Source: Paramarasmius palmivorus
Lineage: Eukaryota > Basidiomycota > Agaricomycetes > Agaricales > Marasmiaceae
NCBI GenBank assembly: GCA_037176845.1
Contig: JAYKXP010000292.1
Location: 1-34,417, forward strand
DNA: 34,417 nucleotides
Direction of reading: 5' to 3'
Shown: positions 20,068 through 31,003 of the stretch, in pieces
Numbering within the stretch: the first letter of the stretch is position 1
How the letters are laid out: the number at the start of each line of letters is the position of its first letter
The notes under the pieces: generated by a model
The model's input: the letters and a program-made list of their open reading frames with translations, nothing else
The model's database searches: none
What the model was told of the DNA's origin: nothing
Made by a program: the position numbers and the translations under genes

Positions 20068-23000
20068 GTATTCTACATCCTCCTCCATTACAACAAGCCT
20101 ATCCTTAATTGATAGATACCCTTCATCATCGTCCTCATCGTCATCCCCTTCGTCCGATAACCCTTCTTCTTTTTCTCCCTTGCTATCCTCACCGTCCTCT
20201 TCCTCACCATCCTCCTCATCATCCTCGTCCTCATCCTCATCCTCATCTTCCTCACCTTCCTCACCTTCCTCACCTTCCTCATCATCTTCGTCGTTGCCAA
20301 CTTCATCTTCCTGACCATCCGATGAATCCACATCACTATTATCGTTGTTGCTGTTATCGGCATGTCACTGAGCACCTCTCGTTTTCGCTTGGCTGATACT
20401 GGCGCTTTTGATCTGGAGGAAGGAATAGGAACAGGAGGAATAGTAGGAACGAAGCCTCTTGCTATACTGATCTTGGGCTTGGACCAGTGTGTACTGAAAC
20501 GATGAGCAATGTGGCGCTTGATTGTAGCCTGTTGATGTGCATAAGCAGAGCAACTGTCCCGATGAGCACCCACAAAAGCAGGTATATCTGCTCGCTTCCT
20601 CCACCATTCTTCCTGCCATGAAAGTGTCTTGAGACACCGGCGCATCTCTTCCTGCAGGAGTAATACTTCTTCTCGCCAACGTCGAACCCGTGCGTACGCC
20701 TTGCAGTATTCGACTTGAAGGCCTAAGAGAGAGAACATATCAGTAACATATGAAGTTATATCAGTGAAACCTTACCATCCTGTAAAGCCTGGAGAGGTGA
20801 AAAGCCACTGTTCCTATTCGCAGCCTCCCAAATCCAGGATATTGTCCGGGAACTCTCCCCAGCACCTGGGAGTGGATTGAGCCCAGCATTTTCTCGACGT
20901 TGAGCTTCTGCCCTCTTATTCTTTGCAGCACACCTCTTCCATTTCTCCGCAAGTTCAGGATCATCCATGCACCGAACATCATCCTTGCCCAACTGTTTCC
21001 ACTGCATCTTGGACTTGTCGTTATTGAGGAGTCGTAGCATGGCATTCCACGCTGAGCGATAGATTTCGGCGACATTGATATTTTTGAGTTGACGATTAAT
21101 GATCCCCCGGGTACGTGTAGTAGGGCCCTGCTTCCTGGCATTGACCTTCTTGTAGCGAAGTAACCTCTGCCTTACAACGAGGGCTTGGCAAAGGTCATTG
21201 AGCGTCTGACTGAGCTGGGCTTCTCTGAACCGACGTTTGATTTTGACAAGCCCCGGTACACAGCCTGGTGATGCACGCTGAGAGTTGGTAAGGGATGAGG
21301 GGAGGAGTAGCGGAAGTTCCTCAGCGTGAGGAGAAAGACTTTCAGGAGGGAGAGTAACAAAGACCTGTAGGGATGCAGGGGAGTACTTGTGTTGAAGTGT
21401 GTGGAGACGTTTAATCTGGCGTAGGAGCTTTGTTCGTCGATTGACAAAGTCTGTTAGTTCTTGATCTGTGGGTGTTCGGGTTATCGCTATGTCGTTCTTC
21501 AAGTTGAGTCTAAGATCATCGTTAGCAATGCCTTATGTTAAAGAAGAAGACTTACTGTCGGGATTCTATCTCTAGTCCAAAGTAGATGAACTCGGATGCA
21601 GTAGTTTCATCGATGCTTGGTAGGCCGGACTTGATCTTTGCATTTTCTTCTTCCGCTAACTGAAGCCGCACAGATTTGATAGTAATACCTAAGACAAATT
21701 AGAAATGTTGCCAGAGAGTAGGAGGATTTACATACCACATTCTGGCAAGGAAAATGGATTCTTATCCGTCCTTCCTTTCTCAAAGTCTTCAACGTTACGC
21801 ATCCACTGCATGGCTTCATTGCGTTGATGAGCAGTGAATGAAACCCACGAGTCGCGCTGCTTCTGAAATTGCTTAACAGCATTGAGAAGCCGTTTGGAGA
21901 GGAGTTTGTCTGAAAAGGTGTCAGTTGATTGAGCGAAAGAGGAGAAGAAACATACCTAAACCAACAACCTTTGACCAATTCCAGTCACCACAGTGGTCTT
22001 CCAGTGTATCGTGATGTGATCCTGGGCCCATCTCCTTGATGCTCGTCGCAATTGCGCCAAGGATTGACCATAACCTCTCAATCCCTTCTCCATCTGTCTC
22101 ACCAGCACCCGCTGTGTACAGCAGAGAGAAGCGTTCTTGACACTTCATCAAATGTCCCAGGATATGGAGCTTTGGGATCGTTAGCTTCAAGATCCGATGA
22201 GCGAGTATCTGGCAGACAAGAGGAGGTAGGTTTAGAAAGTGCTCATGTAACTTCTTCGACCATTGACACATAATGTCATATGACAGAAGAAGGACAAGCA
22301 GAGCAGGGACGTGACGTAGCAGGGATGCTACTATGTAATCCATATTTGCATACCTAAGGCGAGAAAGTCAGCTAAGATATATGATCGTTGCAAATACACA
22401 TACCGTTCTCCAACTTGCAAGGCACCCATACTGTTCAGTAATATGAATTCATGCCGAGCACATAATCCTGCGCCTTTACCCGTTTCGTCATAGCCAATAT
22501 TATATTTGGTGTTTGCATGATCGAGTGCGGAAAGGCCACTGCATGTGGACATCTGAAGCATTCATAGTTACTGGATAGAATCATCAAAAATAAGTGAGTG
22601 CATACCTCTTTTTGCTCCTTCATCTTCAGCACCCACTCACGATATGGTTGTTCTTCAACGAAGTATGCCCAGCCATCTTGCAAACTGGGATCCTTCGCCC
22701 AAGAAGACACCCTCTTTCGTTTGAGACGAAAGCAAGCATCGATTGAAATAAAAAGACAGTAAAGGAACCTAAAAGTAGTGTTAATGCTCAGTTCATCTTG
22801 TTTGGAAGGATAGTCTACTTACTTGAGTTCTGGGGGCGATTCAGTCCATTTGTTGGGAAGATTGATGCTGGGATCCGGACAGGCAATACATTTGACTGCG
22901 AGCTCCCCAGATTGTGTTTCGTTTACGTTCCGTTCTGCATCGTGGCCTCGGCCTGCACGACGGAGCATACGTAAGTTTCGCCATTGGCGCACCATTCTCA

Positions 23001-24142
23001 AGAATTCCCTGTAACGGCTCTGTGAGCAAGTTAGTCGCAAGCATTGCCTCAGGATGCAAGTTGAACTGACCCGAAAATGTCTACCAGTGTTGTCGGTCAG
23101 ACACTCAAGGGTTTTGTAGTAGTCGAAGGCGGTAATCTTGGCGGTGAGCGTTAACAATTGGAATGATTCCAGACATCGGAATGTGCATGCTGTTCGCGGT
23201 CGATCTATGGTTGATGGAAACCACTCATAGAACATAAGTTGCTCCCATTTTTGGCGTTGTAGTTGCGTGTCGGGGCAAATTGACGAAGTACACCCGCAGT
23301 AGCTGAGCGAGACATGATGCAGGCCTGAGGTGTCTAGTACTGTGAACTGTTCTGTGGCTTTACTTGGAAGAAGGCATTTGGATCCATCGGGGTGACCTAG
23401 TTGAATTACCAACCCCAGGCGCCGTAGGGAGACACGCTCAAAGTGTGAACCGTTCCAGCACTACGACATAAAAGACTGTTAGATAGAGAAGAACAAATAA
23501 ATAGAACACGAACCAGAATCCGATGTAATGGTGCAAAGGAATGCCTTTTCACACAACAATCCTGGCACGTTAACGCAGTTGAAGTGCAGTCCATGCACCT
23601 GAATGTCGGGGAAACGGGATCCTTTTGGGGCGGGCAGAAGATACATGTCTCAGGAACAACCTGGCCTCGACCCTTCAGCAGCAATGAGATTGCGAGGAAT
23701 TGGTCTCGATGGTCAAGGTATTTTTTCATTGAGGGATCCTTAGCAAGTATTACAGAATCAGCTTTGAGCTTGAGTGTCGAAAAAAAGGGTAACTCACTAA
23801 GGTGGGCTCTTTTCTGGGCTTTGATGAGCTACTCCCAATGGCAGAATCTCCAGTCGGCAATGTGTCGTCCATAGGAACATCAATGTCCTCCCACGTATCC
23901 CAGTCGGATGAAGGTTGCATAGAAGTATATTCGCGCTTAGGTTTCACCGGTGACTGAGGTGGTGCTAGGGTGACTTGGGTGTGTATGCGACGTTGGTCTT
24001 GGGAGGCCGTTTGGGTTCTGATAACATTGTCTTGAGGTTCGTGGAAAGAGAGGCCGAGGGATGAAAAGGAGGTAAAACTGCTCAAAGGGTTGTTGGTGGC
24101 ATGCCTGAAGGTGCCCTTCTTGGATTTAGACGACTTAGACAT
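20068..24142 (-). CDS. KDZ-class transposase with CxC2-like cysteine cluster (about 1,180 aa)
   Basis: Eleven exons join in phase from ATG 24142 (MSKSSKSKKGTF). The second exon (23514-23738) carries a zinc-binding cluster of the CxC2 type: CIFC, FRCMDC, LTCQDCC, then PLHR. The catalytic core contains NIGYDETGKGAGLCARHEF, SYDIMCQW (putative catalytic Asp near 22277), PKLHILGH and GAGETDGEGIERLWS (catalytic Glu region), the standard KDZ motifs. A long helical C-terminal region follows. KDZ (Kyakuja-Dileera-Zisupton) enzymes move DNA transposons by cut-and-paste. The last exon has a problem near 20360: the frame runs on into a Met/Arg/Lys-rich tail ending at 20088, whereas the adjacent frame encodes a strongly acidic tail (Asp/Glu runs) ending at TAG 20068. 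A one-base frameshift is likely, after the catalytic core. TET-2 lies just upstream on the same strand. Confidence 0.9.
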
Positions 24143-24227
24143 GAGGAAGTAGAAAGGGGATCGAAAGGAAAGGTAACGAGATCATCGTAGTTGAGGAGTA
24201 AGAACCGTATGGGACATCATGGACCGC

Positions 24228-24235
24228 GTATATAT
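24228..24235 (-). promoter_or_regulatory. TATA-like box of the KDZ transposase gene
   Basis: The minus strand reads TGATATATACGCGG about 90 nt before the start codon, followed by a pyrimidine-rich stretch just before ATG 24142. This is a normal fungal core promoter layout. Confidence 0.45.
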
Positions 24236-24304
24236 CAGGTCACCAGACACCAAATTATTGCCAAGCCGAGGACCCTCAGAAAGTGTTACAATTATAATTG
24301 TACA

Positions 24305-26235
24305 CTATTTCTTGTACAGCGAACGTAGTTCATCTACAGTAGAGTACATAAAAAGTCCATTTTTCAGCCGCTTCTTATCCTTCGCTGCTGCCCTTTTCTT
24401 TTGAGCCTTCGTCATCGTCGAGCGAAGACGAAACCCGTTGTCAACCCAGCAAAATAAACCTCCAGCAGTATACTGAGTGAATGAGTAACGGTGTTCACCA
24501 GATGCGATTGGGGTGTTGGAGTGCCGGACATACACAGAAGGAACAAGAATTGTCCATCCCAGAGGGAACTCTACAACGAGCCCCAATTCCCATAGCACGA
24601 AGTGACCACCTTTTCGATGATCAAATGTGCCCAGTGCAGTGATAGCACACCAGCCGAAGATGTAATTGAGGTGGTCAATATGCTGGACAGTAATGGTATC
24701 GGGGCCAAAATTGTAGGTCGCGCATGCCCAAATGCTGTTGGTGAAGTTCTTTGTGCATTCGGGATGCTTCTCTCGAAGGCGAGTGTCATAGTTATGATAG
24801 TGTTGGTATAGCTTCGGAGCCCATGTAGCGAAAGCGCCATTCCCATGACCTGCTAACCGCTTGAAGCATGGAAGGTTCATGAGCTCAGTAAGAACCTCCT
24901 CGTTTCGATCAGTGTGATACACTCGTTTTGGGTACTGTCAATGCGGAGTCAGTGGCATGAAGCTAGCGCATGAAAAGTCAACGTCAACGTACTAACTGTC
25001 CACCGCCAAATGAGTAGCCAAAGGGCTGGACGGGGAAATATCCACGTTTGTGAATAAGCTGTTTGGCTTCGAAATACAACTTGCCCCTTGCCGATTCGAG
25101 GGCTTCTGCAGCTGTTTCTACCACATCCTTCCAGGACTGGTCGCCGCGTGGAGGTCCTACGAGTATGCCAACTACAGTCTTGTTTTTGTCGATGATCGGA
25201 ATAGACGTTTCGCTAAGTAGATGTTTAGAGTATGACGAATTGAGAGAAACACATGACCTACCCAGGAGGGATACTCTTGAGGGAAAATTTGTATTTTGAA
25301 GTTGGACCAACAAGGTCTGAGAGGGGATATACCTGCCCATCTCCATCTGGAACACGACTTGGGTGTCCGAGATACCCATCGGTCTGTACATTCATATGTT
25401 CGGTGTTGAAATCGGTGGCCATAGGACTTGCTGTTTTCATGTTTTTACTACCCAAAGAGGTAGTTCCACCTTCTTTAAGCATCTTGCGCTTGGCTTGACG
25501 AGCCCTGTGCTTTCGCTCTGTCTGGCGGTTACGGCCTTGTTGATCGCCCGGGACTGGAAGTGACGAGCAAGGTGGGTACGGCGATGCTGATGTAGATGGG
25601 AGAGGCGACGCTGACATGGATGGTAAAGCTGAGGCTGAGGTGGAAGGAATGGGCAATGACGAGTGAGAAGTGATAGGTGATGGAGAGCAAGAAGGGATGG
25701 GTGATGGAATGGGTGATGCTGAAGCAGTAAGACGTGGTGACAGTGGAACTGAGGCAGACAAGCCACGAGGTTCATCATCGTTATTGGGCTTGACCTTCTT
25801 GCCCCCACGACTCTTTCCTCTTCTACGCCGCTTCTTGATCTGCAGCTGCTCCTTATGATCTACCTTCTCTGCACCTCTATCCTTTCTTTCTCCTAACGAA
25901 TCAGAGGTGGGTGGCGGTTCGGGCAGTTCGTTGTCAGAAGGCGAAGATGACAATGGCGTGAGCGGTGATAATGAGGACGCAGTCGAAGGAATTGAGCTGA
26001 GAGGAGATCCAAATGGCGAAATATATGATGGTTCGACGTCCGGAGGGTCTAACGGTGGGTGGTCAACAATGCCATTAGGGGGTCGAGAAGAATTTTGCTT
26101 CGCGCGTGCGGTGATGACGCGAGACAAATCGAACGATGAGTGCACTTGAATGGACAGAATGTTGTCCCAGTCCTCGGAAAGCTAGAATAGTAGTAAGTAA
26201 CTTGCAGAAAATTTGTAAACCTAGTGACTTGCCAT
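24305..26235 (-). CDS. TET/JBP-type 2-oxoglutarate/Fe(II) dioxygenase (TET-2, 590 aa)
   Basis: Exons are 26233-26235 (just ATG), 25262-26181, 24993-25212 and 24305-24934. Intron 1 starts with GC (GCAAGT), so it is a GC-AG intron placed directly after the start codon. The N-terminal 310 residues are Ser/Pro/Lys-rich (RRRRGKSRGGKK) and probably disordered. The C-terminal domain has the TET/JBP fingerprint: HID (H466, D468), then GWCAITALGTFD, VPSVYVRHSN (H519) and GEHRYSFTQYTAGGLF (R530), i.e. two His and one Asp for iron and an Arg for 2-oxoglutarate. All catalytic residues are present and no stop interrupts the frame, so this copy could be active on 5-methylcytosine in DNA. It sits upstream of, and co-oriented with, the KDZ transposase, a linkage known in basidiomycetes. 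Confidence 0.88.
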
Positions 26236-26273
26236 GTACAATGTTCAGAAAGCCTTGACGCCAACCCCACAGA

Positions 26274-26302
26274 GATCACTCCTGCGACCCTGGCTAGAGT
26301 GC
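26274..26302 (-). promoter_or_regulatory. Conserved leader motif of TET-2
   Basis: On the minus strand GCACTCTAGCCAGGGT plus CGCAGGAGTGATC lies about 38 nt before the ATG and about 25 nt after a TATA-like GTATATAAC (26327-26336). It matches the leaders at 741-769 and 3499-3526. Confidence 0.58.
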
Positions 26303-27145
26303 AGTATGAGGATCATCATGCTACAGGTTATATACGGCGTCAAGGATGTGTTGCTGGCAGTTGTTGGCAAAGGCACGGGTTCCATTATGACAAAGATCTG
26401 ACTTAAATCCGCATAAACCCGCCTAACCCCAAGACCATTCTCCGCGCTGCTCACATGCAAGATCAATACATAAATAACTCTTATTCGCAGAGGGTGTGAT
26501 TCTTCCGCGAATAACACCAGCTGATTGTTCCCGACAAAGACCCGATAGAAGGCCAAACCAGGATAACGATAACGCAACGGAACCCTTGAGTTTTATAAGT
26601 ACAAAATGGCTGTGGAAGAGTAGGTGAGCATTGGGTTGGAGCATAGAAGTAGGTGAACAGAGAAGGGATAGAAAGAGCACTGGCCCGGGGCTGCATGAGA
26701 AATTCATCAGATTTTGGGTTCAAGTACAAGATAAAGCATGAATACAAGTTTAGGTGATGAAGTAGGTCAACGCACCCGTGGGCGCAGGATTAATCGATTG
26801 AACTCCGTAAAATGTCGTACAGTCTATTGTATTAATTCACGACCATATGTCGGGCATCTGTGAGCCGTTCCAGGCATATATCTAATTAAATAGCCCATCT
26901 CGACCGCAACATGCAGCTACTTTTTACACTAAGGTGATCTTTTAATTAATACTTACTGTCATTGAAGAGTTGTTATCTGGGTCCGCCTTTTTAAAAACAT
27001 TCGAAAGCTTCGTTTTACTATTAATCGTGAATATTGTACTGTACAAATATCAATGTCTAATCAAAAGGACATGCAAAGGCGTGAGATATCGTAAGATCAT
27101 AGCAGAATAAACCAACGGCCACCAAGAAACAATAGGAACCTGTTC
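26303..27145. other. Intergenic stretch between TET-2 and gene C
   Basis: It holds the TATA-like box of TET-2 (26327-26336) and, further right, A/T-rich sequence that should contain the 3' UTR of gene C. No open frame with splice support was seen. No clear copy of the TTTGCAAAAG array was found here, so the outer end of element B is not resolved. Confidence 0.4.
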
Positions 27146-30100
27146 TCAACGACGGCTCTGAGTGGATTGAGACCCTGAAGTTGAGACCGAGGCTGAAATT
27201 GACATGCGACGAGACGACGGTTTGGAACGCTGAGAAGCCTGACTCGGTGCTGGCTTGGAACGAGTTGATGCTGGCTTAGAACGAGTCGATGCTGGTCTGG
27301 AACGAGTTGATGCTGGTTTGGAACGAGTTGATGCTGGTTTGGAACGAGTCGATGCTGGCTTGGAACGAGTCGATGCTGGCTTGGAACGAGTCGATGTTGG
27401 TCTGGACTGAGAGGCAGGAGCCTTCTTCTGTTTCTTCGTTGGTGGTTCACCGCTGTCATTGTCGCTGTCATCGTTGTCGCTGTCATCGTTCAAGTCGCTG
27501 TTGGCTTCGTCGCTGTTGACCTCGTCGTCCTCGATCTCCATTTGTTTTTCCTCTACATAGTTCAAACTCCATTCGGTCATTCGTTCCAACACCCAGGCCA
27601 TGTCAGTGGCAGTTTCGTTCCATGCGCTGGAACCACCCTCGATGGCTTCATGCATGTACCACCACCTGAGACACATTAGTGGGACAACTAAACCTCTTTC
27701 TCCTGGATAGCAGAGATCCGACCAGTCCCCTTCGTCTTCTTCTCGGGACATAGTATCGTCTTCGTTTCGTATCCTCCAATCAGGATTGATGAAGGACCAC
27801 CATTTGACAAGACTTGCACCAAACTCCTCAGAAGTACCCATGAACAATGGCTTCTTCCTATACCAACGACCCTGCTGGAACCACCATTCAACCGATTTGG
27901 GCCGGTTTCTCCTAGGAATACCTGTTCTAGGACTATCGTAGCCATAGGACTCCTCCAGTTGAATGAGACCATTAATGCACCTTATCCAAATCTCTCGCAT
28001 CATCAAATCTTCGTCCGCACAGAGGACGTCGATGGATGTGTTGAACCAGGTACTTGCTAGATATCTCCGGGGCTGGAGAACATCTCACAGGAGTTTCAAG
28101 CCATGGGTTTTGGGAAGGATCCGGGCCCCAAAAGTCCTCTTCATCGACTACGTTGTCAGCTTGGCTGTTTGGAGAGGGAGGATTGTTCTGAGAAGGCTGA
28201 GAAGAAGGCTGAGTAGACCTGGGACGGGTAGATGTAAGCTGGGTGGAGGTGGGCTTTGCTTTGAGACGAGAAGATCGCCTTGGGCCGTCGTCACTATCAT
28301 CCTGATCTTCGTGTCCTTCGGAACTGTCAGAATCCATCTCCGATTCCTTGTCGCTTTCGTAGTCGACAAGTCGACCCAGTAAGCGGGCGCTCATTATCTT
28401 CTGTTGAGCAGGACGTGGCAGAGCTGCAGGTCTCTTAGAAGGGACCTTGCGAATGAGGGGATCGCGGTCGGGCCCACCTTCCAGAGTCCTAATACGCTCT
28501 ACCTGGTTCCCCTTCTCCTTGATCGGCATAGAATCCCCTGATGGAACGGCTGCTTTCTCAGCCTGTCCAGGAATTGCTGTGAAAGGTGGTCCCTGGAGTC
28601 CCCGAATTTTAAGAGCACTTGAGGTTGATAAGCTGTCGGAATCGTCCATAAAATGATCCGCTTCACCCTTCGTAGGAGCATCAGTATCCAAACCCGTGTT
28701 CGGAGAGGCAGGATCGTTTATGTCAGGGAAAGCTGGAGTCATGCATCTCAATGGGGACGGGGTGGCGGATCTGGAATGAGAGCCAGCGAGAGCTACAACT
28801 CGGCTATTGCGAGCTGGTGTTCCCATCAGCCTGGACGGCAGTGGGGATATTCTCCGCTGAGGAGCAGGAGTAGATGGCGGCGAAGTGCTTGAGGAATCCG
28901 ATGCAACTCGTCTTGTTAAAGGCGTTGCGCCTTTCGACATGTTGACGATACCATCCGAAACAGCTCGTCTGGAAGCGGGCGTGTGCGTCGGTAGCGTTTG
29001 AGAGGACGTCAATGTGCGAGAAGGCGTTGGTGTATGAGGTGTTGGTGTATGAGGTGTTGGTGTATGAGGTGTTGGTGTATGAGGCGGTGTATGAGGTGGC
29101 ATATGAGGTGCTGGCGTACGAGGTGCTGGCGTACGAGGTGCTGGCGTGCCAGAAGCTTAATGTTGGGGTCAGTTAACCAAAGTTCAAGTAATGGGTTGAC
29201 AAACAACTCACATGTTTTGCTGTTATCTTGACAATGCTCAACGAAATTAAAGAAGTATTTCAGGCTTTTCTTCACGGCATCAGGGTCATACTTCTCCCAA
29301 CTCAAACCCTGTTGATCAACGCCACTGTGAATACTTCAAAACAGTTAATTAATCATCAAGGATTGACGAACAGGATTTACTTACGCATGCACTGGGAATG
29401 AAGCAAGACCGCCATCATCAGGTGCACCGCAGTACAGGACGATCTTGAAGCCAGTGAGCGCAGTGATATCGTCGATCAGCTTTTGACCTGAGGTCAAAAA
29501 ATTCTCCCGTCGACTATATAAGAACACTGTCAGAACACGTTGCAGAGTGGAAAAGAAATGCTCACAGCTTGATCACTGATGCTGACATATCTATACCTAG
29601 TGGAGGCTTTGCAGATTCCCACTGCTCTAATCGCTCCTGATATATGGCTTCAACCTCTTCCTCCACCTGAGCCTTGATGTCATCACTCTCAGCATCATAT
29701 ATCTCCTTTGCGACCTTGCATCGGAGGGCAAGAAGGTATTTTCGAAGCTGTTTCTTGGAATCTTCTGGGCTCTCTGGGACCCCGTTCTCGTCCTCATTGA
29801 TCAGGATGAGTTCACCTTCATCATCGAACACAGCAGGCATCTCTTCAAGCTCTGCCACAACACTGTCATTGACTCCGAACTTCGCCTTCAGAAGATCGAC
29901 TTCTTCCATGTACACCTTTTGAAACGTGTCTTCACAATGGATCTCATAATCTTCATGGCTCATATAATGTTTGAACACTACTTTTCGGGATGGCTTCTTG
30001 AACCTACAAGAAAGTGTCTTCAAATAAGGCTCCCAACCAGACAGTGTCGCCTTGTTGACATCGTCATGGTGGTTATAAAACCACGTCTGGACTTTCTATA

Positions 30101-30800
30101 GGGTAATAAGTAAAATAGCCACGTAAACTTAATAGCGAGCAAGGACTTACCCTTGGAAGAAGTTTACCCCCTGGAAGGGTGACGTGCAGAAGAGACGACA
30201 ATGGCTCATCCTTCTTGCCAGACTGTGATTTTATGACGCCTCCTGGGCCTTCTTGGATCATGACATGGTCTGGAAGAAGGCATAATCTGGGATTGGGGTC
30301 CCCCGTTCTTTGGAGACATGCGCAGCATGGAAGTAGGGAAAGTTGGTGACAAGCTTGTGAGCCATGGCAGCAGCAAAGCCACACTGATGTAGCTTGTACC
30401 GAGGGATGGTGTCTTCGAGCAGCTCGCACTCTTTATCAACGAATAGCCCTCTGGGACCTTGTTTTGCGGCCTCGGTATCGTTCGTGGTCGTGTTCGTGGT
30501 CGTGGTCGTAGTCATGGTCATGTTTGTAGTCGTAGTCGTGGGGGCAGCATCAGCAACAGTCGACACAGCCTGCGCCTGTGATGAAGAGCCTGAGCTTTTG
30601 TTTGCGTTTCTCTTGGTCTTCTTTGCTGGCTTAGGTGCTGATGTATTGTCGTTTGTTGTCGATGTCAACGTTGATGCTGGTGTCGAGACTTTGCTCTTCC
30701 TCTTCTTCACTGGCTTAGCTGAAGCAGCCTGGTCAATAGGCTCACCAGCTGCAGGAGGTGCAGTGTCGGCATCGGGACGAGACCTCTTTCTGCCACCCAT
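27146..30800 (-). pseudogene. Gene C: divergent paralogue of gene A with two frameshifts
   Basis: ATG 30800 (MGGRKRSRPDAD) opens a Lys/Thr-rich N-terminus and the block GPRGLFVDKECELLEDTIPR, matching the N-terminal domain of gene A. Later exons follow the same order: VQTWFYNHHDD (about 30090), MSHEDYEIHC...EEVEAIYQERLEQWESAK (29562-30023), an EKYDPDAVKKSLKYFFNFVE block (about 29280), a TPTPH repeat/Ser-rich linker (27972-29150), and the Trp-rich C-terminal block (RPKSVEWWFQQGRW, SLVKWWSFINPDW, YPGERGLVVPLMCLRWW). It ends in eight STRSKPA-like repeats and a stop at 27146. Continuity needs a one-base shift near 30260 (between FFQTMS and MIQEGPGG) and another near 28050 (before WFNTSIDVL). Neither spot can hold a normal intron. 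It may be a recent pseudogene, or the shifts may be assembly errors. Confidence 0.72.
27236..27405 (-). repeat. 24-bp coding minisatellite in gene C
   Basis: About seven tandem units encode S-(K/R)-P-A-S-T-R. They differ only at silent or K/R positions (GGCTTGGAACGAGT(C/T)GATGCT on the plus strand). The reading frame is maintained through the array. Confidence 0.8.
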
Positions 30801-30944
30801 GGATGTAGTTGGCTGTTAAGGAGCTATGAGACATGTGGTACCATTTACCAGATAAGTCCATGTACTTACCCCAATTGGACACGGAGAAGTCTTGAACGAG
30901 TTGAAAAAGAGACGATACCAATTTGGGACCATCCTGGAAGCTCG

Positions 30945-30958
30945 GCTACTTATAACCA
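30945..30958 (-). promoter_or_regulatory. TATA-like box of gene C, with a 5' UTR intron downstream
   Basis: The minus strand reads GGTTATAAGTAGCC about 150 nt before the ATG. The leader between contains a likely intron with GTAAGTACATGG donor (about 30868) and AACAG acceptor (about 30814). Confidence 0.4.
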
Positions 30959-31003
30959 AATTAGGACTATGAAATACTCGGAACAAATATGTTATGTTTT
31001 GTC

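Noticed and set aside
20109..20396. His/Pro-rich open frame on the plus strand
   Set aside because: It is the antisense of the Asp/Glu tail of the KDZ transposase.
26930..27010. GTTATC plus TTTTTAAAAA region as a third terminal array near gene C
   Set aside because: Only one weak motif match; it does not align with the arrays at 7790 and 17700.
28998..29231. Cys/Trp/Met-rich plus-strand frame (RCWCMRCWCMR)
   Set aside because: It is the antisense of the TPTPH repeats of gene C.
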